Assembly (NCBI GenBank): GCA_018262385.1
Contig: JAGSPQ010000301.1
Location: 1-5,507, forward strand
DNA: 5,507 nucleotides
Direction: 5' to 3'
DNA from: Myxococcaceae bacterium
GTDB taxonomy: Bacteria; Myxococcota; Myxococcia; Myxococcales; Myxococcaceae
The position numbers and the translations under genes are program-made. Shown one piece after another: positions 1 to 5,507 of this stretch (the first letter of the stretch is position 1; the number at the start of each line of letters is the position of its first letter). Under the pieces are notes generated by a model. That model saw only the letters and a list, made by a program, of their open reading frames with translations. It had not been told where the DNA came from and searched no databases.

Positions 1-654
1 ATCACCGTCTCCGACTTCTCGCGCGAGCAGATCTCGCGGCACCTGAAGATCTCGCCCTACCGGCTGCAGGTGATCCCCAACGGGGTCGATGCCGTCTTCC
101 ACCCCGCCCTGCCCGCCGAGCTGCTCGACTTCAAGTCGCGGCGCGGCCTGCCGGCCCAGTACTTCGCCGCGATCGGCAGCCTCAAGCCGCACAAGAACCT
201 GAAGCTGCTGGGCCCGATCGCCCAGGCGCTGCCGGCGAAGCTGGTGCTGCTGGCGGGCCGCGGAGCGCGCCGGGCGCTGAACTTCCCCGAGTCGGTGCTC
301 GAGCTGTCTGCCTTGAGCGACCCCGAGCTGGCCCTCTTCTACGCCGGCTCAGTGGCCGTGCTCGTCCCGTCCCGGTACGAGGGGTTCGGGCTCCCCGCCC
401 TCGAGGCGATGGCCTGCGGCGCGCCGGTGATCGCCTCCGACGCCGGAGCCCACCGCGAGATCCTCGGCCAGGCCGGGCTGCTGATCGATGCCGACGATCC
501 CGACGCGTGGAAAGCAGCCGCCCAGCGGGTGTTCCGCGACGACGCGCTGCGGGCGCAGCTGAAGGAACGCGGGGCCGAGCGCAGCAGCCGGTACACCTGG
601 GACGACTGCGCCCAGCAGACGATCGAGGTCTACCGCCGCGCGCTCGCCCGCTAG
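1..654 (+). CDS. Glycosyltransferase, GT4 family (GT-B fold), C-terminal part; 5' end outside the window
   Basis: The frame is open from base 1 to the TAG at 652-654, giving 217 residues, so the true start lies upstream; the in-frame GTG at 70 is internal. The visible part is the end of the N-terminal domain (ITVSDFSREQI, then IPNGVD at residues 25-30) and the whole nucleotide-sugar-binding Rossmann domain. Diagnostic motifs are GSLKPHKN (about 59-66), PSRYEGFG (123-130) and the EX7E pair Glu127/Glu135 within EGFGLPALEAMACG, followed by GAPVIASDAGAHREI. Family knowledge: retaining enzymes that transfer a sugar from an NDP-sugar to a lipid-linked or polysaccharide acceptor on the cytoplasmic side of the inner membrane. 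The sequence resembles mannosyl/rhamnosyltransferases of O-antigen or exopolysaccharide loci, but donor and acceptor cannot be told from this fragment. The gene converges on purD and its stop codon overlaps purD's, so it is transcribed separately from the purine genes. Confidence 0.93.
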   Translation: MTVSDFSREQISRHLKISPYRLQVIPNGVDAVFHPALPAELLDFKSRRGLPAQYFAAIGSLKPHKNLKLLGPIAQALPAKLVLLAGRGARRALNFPESVLELSALSDPELALFYAGSVAVLVPSRYEGFGLPALEAMACGAPVIASDAGAHREILGQAGLLIDADDPDAWKAAAQRVFRDDALRAQLKERGAERSSRYTWDDCAQQTIEVYRRALAR

Positions 655-670
655 ATCGCCGGGTGGGCGC
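640..670 (+). terminator. Hairpin over the convergent stop codons, possible 3'-end structure
   Basis: Bases 640-650 pair with 660-670 to give an 11-bp stem with a 9-base loop (651-659) that contains the shared CTAG. In plus-strand RNA two of the pairs are wobbles (G646-U664 and U644-G666) and the other nine are Watson-Crick. In minus-strand RNA those two positions become C-A and A-C mismatches. No T-run follows, so this is not a classical intrinsic terminator. It may help end or protect the glycosyltransferase transcript, or be a by-product of GC-rich coding sequence. Confidence 0.3.
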
Positions 671-1901
671 CGATGTCCCGGCGGTACTGCTTGCCGGCGA
701 AGCGGATCTTCTCGGCCTCCGCGTAGGCCAGCGCGCGCGCCGCCTCGAAGCTCGGCGCCTGGGCACAGATCGTCAGCACCCGCCCGCCCGCCGTCACCAG
801 CGCGCCCGCGTCCTTGCGGACCCCGGCGAGGAAGCGCTCGACCCCCGGCGCCGCCGGAACCTCGAGCCCCTCGATCCGGTCGCCCGCCCGCGGAGCGTCG
901 GGGTAGCCGTGGGCCGCCAGCACCACCCCGACCGAGGCCCCCGCCTTCAGCTTCAGCTTCGTCTGGGTCAGCTTCCCGGCCGCGCACGCCGCCAGCAGCG
1001 GCAGCAGATCCTCGTCCAGCTGCATCATCAGCGGCTGGGTCTCCGGATCTCCCAGCCGGCAGTTGAACTCGAGCACCTTCGGGCCCTGGGGAGTCAGCAT
1101 CAGCCCCGCGAACAGCGCTCCCCGAAACGGCTGCTGCCGGCGCGACAGCTCCAGCAGGGTGGCCGAGATCACCAGCCGGCCGACCTCCTCGAGCTGCACC
1201 GGGTTGAGCAGCGGCGCCGGGGCGTAGGCCCCCATCCCTCCGGTGTTGGGGCCCTGATCTCCGTCCAGCAGCCGCTTGTGATCCTGCGCGGGCGGCAACA
1301 GCAGGTACCGCTCGCCATCGCACAGCGCGATCAGCGACAGCTCGGGGCCGGTCAGCCGTTCCTCGAGCAGCAAGGTCGCGCCGGCCGGCAGCTTGCCCAG
1401 CGCCCGCACCGCCTGCGCCGCCTCTTCACCCGAGTCGGCCACCACCACGCCCTTCCCCGCCGCCAGGCCGTCGGCTTTGACCACCACCGGGCCCCACGCC
1501 CGGGCGCGCGCCTCGGCGGCGGCCAGATCGGTGAAGACCTCCGACCGGGCGGTCGGCACCCGCGCGGCGCTCATCACTTCCTTCGCCCACGCCTTCGAGC
1601 CTTCGATTCTCGCCGCTCCCGCGTCGGGGCCGAACACCGCGATCCCCAGCTTGCGCAGCGCGTCCGCCACCCCGCACATCAGCGGGGCCTCGGGCCCCAC
1701 CACCACCAGGTCGATCCCCAGCGTCAGCGCCAGCTCGCAGACCTGCGCCGGGTTGCAGGGATCGATCGCCTTGCACGCCCAGCGCTGCTCCATCCCCGGG
1801 TTTCCGGGCGCGCACCAGAGCTTCCACAGCTCGCGGCTCTGCGAGATCTTCCACGCCAGGGCGTGCTCGCGCGCGCCGGCCCCCAACAGCAGCACCTTCA
1901 T
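651..1901 (-). CDS. purD: Phosphoribosylamine--glycine ligase (GAR synthetase)
   Basis: Catalyses the second step of de novo purine synthesis in the cytoplasm: 5-phosphoribosylamine + glycine + ATP give glycinamide ribonucleotide + ADP + Pi. The complete 416-residue protein is close to the usual bacterial length (about 420-430). Visible landmarks of this ATP-grasp enzyme are the N-terminal LLLGAGAREHALAW (4-17), APGNPG (31-36), VVGPEAPL (67-74), EGSKAWAKE (100-108), the ATP-grasp loop VKADGLAAGKGVVVA (141-155), DHKRLLDGDQGPNTGGMGAY (207-226), the metal-binding EFNCRLGDPETQP (278-290), and a C-terminal domain ending RRDIG. Leu283 stands where I expect Phe in the RFGDPE signature; otherwise all recognised motifs look intact. 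The ATG start is supported by a good GGAGGAG ribosome site and by alignment with the family N-terminus. It is probably the last gene of the purH operon, 82 bases after the zinc-ribbon/TPR gene. Its TAG stop overlaps that of the convergent glycosyltransferase by two bases. Confidence 0.98.
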   Translation of the reverse strand: MKVLLLGAGAREHALAWKISQSRELWKLWCAPGNPGMEQRWACKAIDPCNPAQVCELALTLGIDLVVVGPEAPLMCGVADALRKLGIAVFGPDAGAARIEGSKAWAKEVMSAARVPTARSEVFTDLAAAEARARAWGPVVVKADGLAAGKGVVVADSGEEAAQAVRALGKLPAGATLLLEERLTGPELSLIALCDGERYLLLPPAQDHKRLLDGDQGPNTGGMGAYAPAPLLNPVQLEEVGRLVISATLLELSRRQQPFRGALFAGLMLTPQGPKVLEFNCRLGDPETQPLMMQLDEDLLPLLAACAAGKLTQTKLKLKAGASVGVVLAAHGYPDAPRAGDRIEGLEVPAAPGVERFLAGVRKDAGALVTAGGRVLTICAQAPSFEAARALAYAEAEKIRFAGKQYRRDIGAHPAI

Positions 1902-1910
1902 GGTCCTTCG

Positions 1911-1917
1911 CTCCTCC
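1911..1917 (-). promoter_or_regulatory. Ribosome binding site of purD
   Basis: The minus strand reads GGAGGAG, nine bases before the purD ATG at 1901. This near-consensus Shine-Dalgarno sequence contrasts with the gene upstream, which has none, and suggests that purD is initiated independently rather than by coupling. Confidence 0.8.
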
Positions 1918-1936
1918 GTCCGTCCCCACCCCTCGG

Positions 1937-1976
1937 CGGGCTCCTAAGTCGAGCCCGTCGATCCCGGCCCCCCGGG
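1937..1976 (-). other. Two small GC-rich hairpins in the TPR gene-purD gap
   Basis: Hairpin A, nearer the TPR gene, pairs 1963-1967 with 1972-1976 (CCCGG / CCGGG, loop of four). Hairpin B pairs 1937-1943 with 1951-1957 (CGGGCTC / GAGCCCG, perfect 7-bp stem, 7-base loop). They lie in the only intergenic space of the operon and just upstream of the purD ribosome site. Neither is followed by a U-run, so neither is a standard terminator. Possible roles are mRNA stabilisation, processing, or partial attenuation between the two genes. I see no recognisable promoter or known riboswitch here. In DNA this GC-rich, short perfect stems also arise by chance. Confidence 0.35.
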
Positions 1977-1983
1977 TTGCCCC

Positions 1984-4617
1984 TCATGGCAGGGCGTAGA
2001 GCGCTCGCTTTGCATCGAAGTACAGCGGGTCGACCAACAATACCCGGGTGAGGATCCGGCGGGCCTCCTCGGGCTTCTTCTGCTTCAGCTCGATCTCGGC
2101 CAGCTTCACCTGCGGCGCGGTGAACCTCGGCTCGAGCTCGAACGCCGTACGGAAAGGGGCCTTGGCGGCCTCGAACTGGTTGGTCGACATCAGCGCCATC
2201 CCGACCGCGTAGTGCGCCAGCGCGACCTGCCGCTCGGCCTGCACCGCCTTCTGGGCCAGCTTGAGCCCGCCGGGGTTCTCCTTGCGGCGCAGGGCCAGCA
2301 GCGCGCGGAAGGCGAGGCCGTGCCCGCTGCCCGGGTCGGCGGCGACCGCGCGGGCGAACTCCTTCTCGGCCCCCATGAAGTCATTCGAGTACCAGGCGAT
2401 CAGCCCTTCGGCGGTCGGCACGTTCGGATCGTCGGCCTCCACCTTCAGCGCCGAGAAGGTTCCCTTCGCCTGGCGCAGCAGATCCTGGGGCCGCACGAAG
2501 AACCGCGCCATCACCGGCAGCGGGCCGCCATAGCGCGGATCGCCGTTGAGGCCCTTCTTGAGCACGAACTCCCAGGCCTTGCTCTCGTTCTTCGCCTTGA
2601 TCGCCGACGCTCCGGCCAGCAGCAGCGCATCGATCCGGCGCTTGTCCTGCTCGTTCGCCGCGGCGAACAGCTTCATCGCGTCGCTGGGCTTGCCCTCCAA
2701 CAGCACCAGGCAGCCCTCGAGCACTCCCTCGAGCGCCTTGTCCCCGAGCTTCCCGGTCAAGAAGGGCCACTGGGCGCGCGCCTCGCTGGCGTTGCTCTGC
2801 TCGATCGCGACCAGGAACCGCTGGAGGTTGACGTGGGCATCCTGCGCCTTCAGCCCAATCGCCTTCTCGGCCGAGAGGATCGACGCGGGCAGCTCTCCTG
2901 CCACCCGCTGCGCGGCGGCCCGATGACCGAGCGCCTCGACCAGGTCCTTCACCTCGATCTTGTCTTCGTCCGCCACGATCGCGTCCAGCTGGCCGATCGC
3001 GCCCTCGAGATCGTTCTCGTGCTGGTAGGCGAGCACCGCCAGGGCCAGCCGCGCCCGGAAGTTCCGGGGATCGGCGGTGCGCGCCGCCTGGTAGACCTTC
3101 TTCGCCCGGGCAATCTCGCCGACCTCGATCCAGGTGCGGGCCAGGGCGTCGGCGGCGTCCCACTGATCGGGCTCGAGCTCGAGCCGCGTCTCGGTGTGTC
3201 CCACCGCCTCGCGGTAGCGCCCCAGCGTCAGCAACAGCTGCGACTGAGCGAGGTACGCGCGCTTGAGCTTCGGATCGAGCTTGAGCGCCTGGCTGAAGCT
3301 CTCGGCGGCGTACTGCGGGTTCTTCGAGATCATCGACTGCCCGAGCGCCAGCAGCGCCAGCGCCTGGTCGCGATCGCTGGGGCTGTTCTTCCCCCGCTCG
3401 GCCATCACCTTGATGTCGTTCATGTTGCCGTTGATCGCCAACAGCAGGTGCGCATGGGCGGTGTAGACCCGCCCCGCTCCGCCCCGCTGCTCCGCCGCCA
3501 CCAGCAGCTCTTCGGCGATCTTCGCCATGTCGGCTTCGATTCCATTGCCGCGGCCGAAGGCCATCGCCAGCGCGTACCCGGCGATCGCGCGGTCATTGCT
3601 CTTGTCGAGCACCAGCGCTTTCTGAAACTCCTCTTCGGCCTCGAGGTAGCCGGAGCCGGTGTCTTTCGCCAGCTGCTCTTCACCCGCGGCGAGGTGATCG
3701 GACGAGGAGCCGCTCAGGTCGTCGATGAAGCGCAGCTTCCACGCCTCGACCGCGCGGTCGATCGGCTTCTCCGCCCCCGGGGTGAGCCGCGCGGCCAGCG
3801 GCGGCGGCTTGCGCTGCCAGGGCTTCTTGATCCCCAGCACCGCGCCCAGCCCCACCACCAGCAACACCACCGCGCCGATCGCCACCAGCTTCGTCTTGCT
3901 GCCGCCCCCGTCGTACTCGGCAGACGGCAGCGCCGCCGACGAGCTGCGCCGCACCATCGGCGCGGGCGGCGCGGCGGCGGGCACCGGTGCGGCGGGGGCC
4001 GGGGCATGGGTCACCGGCCGGGCGGGCGCAGCGGCGGCGGCGGGCTCCGGCTCGGGGTCATTGGCCGAGTCGACCTTGCTGCGGCATTCGTCACAGATCC
4101 CGATCGCCTGGTCGAAGGGATCGGTGAGCGGCTTGCTGCAGGTGCGGCACTTCACCCCCGTGGTGTGGCTGGCCGGCGCGGGCGGCGGCGCCATCGGGGT
4201 CGGCACCGTCGGCTGGTTGTCGAGCGGATCGGGAACGCTGAAGTCCATCGCCATCGGCGCCGGCTGCGAGCCCGACGGCGGAGGAGGCGCGCCGAGATCG
4301 AACTCTCCGAAGTCCAGCTCGGTGCCGACGTTCGCCCCCTCGGTCGCGAAGGGCGAGGGAGGCGGCGGCGCGGGGGCCGGAGGAGGCGGGGCTGCCGCAG
4401 GGGCCGCAGGCCCCTCGAGATCGAACAGGAAGGCCGAGGCGGCCGCCGGGGCAGCGGCGGCCCCCGGCGACCCGGTCGGCTCCGCCGGCTGGGCGTCGTC
4501 CTTCTTCACCAGCTGCAGGTGCCGACAGCGCGGACACTGGGCGCGAACCCCTTTGGGGGTGATGAACTTGTCGTCGATCGCGTAGGCGGCCGAGCACTTC
4601 TGGCAAACGATGCGCAT
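1984..4617 (-). CDS. Zinc-ribbon / single-TM / tetratricopeptide-repeat protein of unknown function
   Basis: 877 residues. Order of parts: MJ0042-type zinc ribbon (1-38; Cys5/Cys8 and Cys28/Cys31, in CQKC and CPRC); Pro/Ala-rich, probably disordered linker (41-155) with short Phe/Asp motifs; second four-cysteine zinc-binding motif (Cys157/160 and Cys175/178); second Ala/Pro linker (183-222); one hydrophobic helix (244-263) flanked by lysines; then an alpha-helical TPR region to the end. TPR units are clearest at about 417-552 and as consecutive 33-34-residue units at 733-865 (for example FEAAKAPFRTAFELEP). There is no signal peptide or catalytic motif. I infer that the zinc ribbons are cytoplasmic and the TPR domain periplasmic, but charges flanking the helix do not settle this. 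The ATG at 4617 fits because this ribbon family normally begins a few residues before its first CxxC. It starts one base after the purH stop and is co-transcribed with purH and probably purD. The long linkers resemble those of myxobacterial regulatory and motility scaffolds; a specific function is not assignable. Confidence 0.95.
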   Translation of the reverse strand: MRIVCQKCSAAYAIDDKFITPKGVRAQCPRCRHLQLVKKDDAQPAEPTGSPGAAAAPAAASAFLFDLEGPAAPAAAPPPPAPAPPPPSPFATEGANVGTELDFGEFDLGAPPPPSGSQPAPMAMDFSVPDPLDNQPTVPTPMAPPPAPASHTTGVKCRTCSKPLTDPFDQAIGICDECRSKVDSANDPEPEPAAAAAPARPVTHAPAPAAPVPAAAPPAPMVRRSSSAALPSAEYDGGGSKTKLVAIGAVVLLVVGLGAVLGIKKPWQRKPPPLAARLTPGAEKPIDRAVEAWKLRFIDDLSGSSSDHLAAGEEQLAKDTGSGYLEAEEEFQKALVLDKSNDRAIAGYALAMAFGRGNGIEADMAKIAEELLVAAEQRGGAGRVYTAHAHLLLAINGNMNDIKVMAERGKNSPSDRDQALALLALGQSMISKNPQYAAESFSQALKLDPKLKRAYLAQSQLLLTLGRYREAVGHTETRLELEPDQWDAADALARTWIEVGEIARAKKVYQAARTADPRNFRARLALAVLAYQHENDLEGAIGQLDAIVADEDKIEVKDLVEALGHRAAAQRVAGELPASILSAEKAIGLKAQDAHVNLQRFLVAIEQSNASEARAQWPFLTGKLGDKALEGVLEGCLVLLEGKPSDAMKLFAAANEQDKRRIDALLLAGASAIKAKNESKAWEFVLKKGLNGDPRYGGPLPVMARFFVRPQDLLRQAKGTFSALKVEADDPNVPTAEGLIAWYSNDFMGAEKEFARAVAADPGSGHGLAFRALLALRRKENPGGLKLAQKAVQAERQVALAHYAVGMALMSTNQFEAAKAPFRTAFELEPRFTAPQVKLAEIELKQKKPEEARRILTRVLLVDPLYFDAKRALYALP

Positions 4618-4621
4618 GTCA
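4615..4621 (-). promoter_or_regulatory. purH stop / TPR gene start junction (TGACATG), likely translational coupling
   Basis: On the minus strand the purH TGA (4621-4619) is followed by one base and then the ATG of the zinc-ribbon/TPR gene (4617-4615). The bases just upstream (CCGCCACTGAC) contain no Shine-Dalgarno sequence; the nearest purine-rich stretch, GTGAGG, is about 17 bases away, too far for normal spacing. Initiation is therefore probably by ribosomes finishing purH, which would tie output of the TPR protein to PurH synthesis. Confidence 0.65.
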
Positions 4622-5507
4622 GTGGCGGAAGTGCCTCACCCCGGTGAACAACATTGCCAGGCCATGCGCGTCTGCCGCGGCGATCAGCTCGGCGTCGCGC
4701 ACCGAGCCCCCGGGCTGAACCACGCACCGCGCGCCCGCCGCCGCTGCCGCGTCGAGCCCGTCACGGAACGGAAAGAATGCATCCGACGCCACTGCGCTTC
4801 CTCTCAACCGCTCTCCTCCGCGACCTGCGGCGATCTTCACCGAATCCACCCGGCTTGTCTGCCCTCCTCCTGCGGCCAACAGCTCGGTCGCACTCGAAAA
4901 GACGATCGCATTGCTCTTGACGTGCTTGCAGACCCGCCATGCGAATTTCAGCGCCTGCAGCTCTTCGGGGGTGGGCTGGCGCTGGCTGACCACCTTCCAC
5001 TCGGCCGCGGGCTCGACCGCGTCGCGATCCATCACCAGCATCCCGCCGGCGACGCTGCGCAGATCCAGCTGGGCCCGGGGGCGGGCGTCCGGGCGGGCGA
5101 GCGCGGGCCCCGCCTCGAGCAGCCGCAGGTTCTTCTTCCCCGCCAGCACGTCGCGCGCCGGCGCCGAGTACGAAGGCGCAATCACCGCCTCGAGGAAGGT
5201 CTCCGCCAGCGCCCGGGCCGTCGCCTCGTCCACCTCGCGGTTGAAGGCCACGATCCCCCCGAACGCCGACACCTCGTCTGCCGCGCGGGCGGTGCGGTAG
5301 GCCTTCTCGAGCTGGGCGTCGGTCGCCACGCCGCAGGGGGTGTTGTGCTTGATGATCACCGCGCAGGGGACTTCCGGGAACTCGAGCACCAGGCCGAGCG
5401 CCGCGTCGAGATCGAGGATGTTGTTGTAGGAAAGCTCCTTGCCCTGCAGCACGGTCGAGAAGGCGACCGTCGGTTCCTTCGGGGCCAGCCGCTCGCGGTA
5501 GAAGGCG
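4619..5507 (-). CDS. purH: Bifunctional AICAR formyltransferase / IMP cyclohydrolase, C-terminal part; 5' end outside the window
   Basis: Performs the last two steps of de novo purine synthesis: AICAR + 10-formyl-THF to FAICAR, then ring closure to IMP. The frame runs off the right edge. The 295 visible residues start at [11 protein letters not shown], just before the hallmark [11 protein letters not shown], so about 200 residues (the IMP cyclohydrolase domain) are missing and most of the formyltransferase domain is present. Motifs: IKHNTPCG with the catalytic Lys-His pair encoded at 5345-5350, [47 protein letters not shown], and the typical terminus FTGVRHFRH. An in-frame GTG at 5452 lies inside the conserved domain and is not the start. 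The terminal TGA is one base from the next ATG. Codons at 4763-4912 end in A/T far more often than those on either side, although the protein there is well conserved, so this is not a pseudogene. Confidence 0.98.
   Translation of the reverse strand, partial: AFYRERLAPKEPTVAFSTVLQGKELSYNNILDLDAALGLVLEFPEVPCAVIIKHNTPCGVATDAQLEKAYRTARAADEVSAFGGIVAFNREVDEATARALAETFLEAVIAPSYSAPARDVLAGKKNLRLLEAGPALARPDARPRAQLDLRSVAGGMLVMDRDAVEPAAEWKVVSQRQPTPEELQALKFAWRVCKHVKSNAIVFSSATELLAAGGGQTSRVDSVKIAAGRGGERLRGSAVASDAFFPFRDGLDAAAAAGARCVVQPGGSVRDAELIAAADAHGLAMLFTGVRHFRH
4763..4912 (-). other. Patch of atypical codon use inside purH
   Basis: Counted by hand, 19 of the 50 purH codons in this stretch end in A or T, including AGA, ACA, several GGA and several GCA. 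The flanks give 5 of 47 (4622-4762) and 4 of 43 (4913-5041). The patch encodes conserved formyltransferase residues from the Asn of KSNAIV through SDAFFPF. It overlaps a plus-strand ORF at 4777-4920. Possible causes are a recombined segment from a donor of lower GC, or a second layer of information on the DNA or RNA. Confidence 0.6.

Noticed and set aside
70..72. GTG at 70 as the start of a short glycosyltransferase
   Set aside because: The frame is open to base 1 and the upstream residues (ITVSDFSREQI) match the family, so this is an internal valine.
349..1323. A 324-codon minus-strand frame overlapping purD and the glycosyltransferase
   Set aside because: Gly/Ala/Arg-rich shadow of purD in another frame; it crosses the gene boundary without any matching domain.
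1902..1983. Purine riboswitch or intrinsic terminator in the gap before purD
   Set aside because: The gap is short, lacks the three-way-junction layout of a purine aptamer, and no U-run follows either hairpin.
507..2051. A 514-codon plus-strand frame across the glycosyltransferase end and opposite purD
   Set aside because: It overlaps two well-recognised genes in the wrong frame, is Arg/Gln-rich, and shows no motifs.
3952..4497. GC-rich low-complexity DNA as a tandem-repeat array or mobile-element remnant
   Set aside because: It has no fixed repeat unit; it is explained by Pro/Ala codons of the two linkers and is interrupted by the second zinc motif in the same frame.
3725..4585. A 286-codon plus-strand frame, Gly/Ala/Ser-rich
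   Set aside because: It is the complement of the Pro/Ala linker region of the TPR protein; the apparent Gly/Ala repeat is produced by the Pro/Ala codons on the other strand.
2212..4647. An 811-codon open frame on the plus strand antisense to the zinc-ribbon/TPR gene
   Set aside because: Its product is Arg/Gly/Gln/His-rich low complexity without a recognisable domain, while the minus-strand frame has clear zinc ribbons, a membrane helix and TPRs. Long antisense frames are expected opposite genes with strong G/C third positions.
5450..5452. GTG at 5452 as the start of purH
   Set aside because: It lies directly before [11 protein letters not shown], mid-protein in all PurH; upstream codons to the window edge continue the family sequence.

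Overview
The window is very GC-rich with strong G/C preference at third codon positions, and almost every base is coding. It looks like bacterial chromosome from Myxococcota (former Deltaproteobacteria). The main taxonomic hint is the central gene: an N-terminal MJ0042-type zinc ribbon, a long Pro/Ala linker, one membrane helix and TPR repeats. I know this architecture mainly from myxobacteria. The assignment comes from recall and composition, not from a database search.

Layout: (1) positions 1-654, plus strand, the 3' part of a GT4-type glycosyltransferase gene whose 5' end lies outside the window; (2) 651-1901, minus strand, complete purD; (3) 1984-4617, minus strand, an 877-residue zinc-ribbon/TPR membrane protein of unknown function; (4) 4619-5507, minus strand, the 3' part of purH, which continues off the right edge. 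There is no gene-free stretch over 300 bases; the longest is the 82-base gap 1902-1983, which holds two small GC-rich hairpins and the purD ribosome binding site.

On the minus strand the order of expression is purH, then the zinc-ribbon/TPR gene, then purD, almost certainly one operon. PurD performs the second step of de novo purine synthesis and the bifunctional PurH performs the last two. purH and purD are direct neighbours in some bacteria (purHD of E. coli). Here a 2.6-kb gene for a membrane-anchored, probably scaffold-like protein sits between them, and its start codon is one base from the purH stop. The glycosyltransferase converges on purD and shares a CTAG tetranucleotide with it, so the two stop codons overlap; it probably belongs to a separate cell-surface polysaccharide locus to the left.

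The points most worth a second look are the interposed gene, a sharply bounded patch of unusual codon use inside purH that coincides with a 47-codon antisense ORF, and a hairpin over the convergent stop codons that pairs much better in one transcript than in the other. No RNA genes, insertion sequences, CRISPR arrays or attachment sites were seen.
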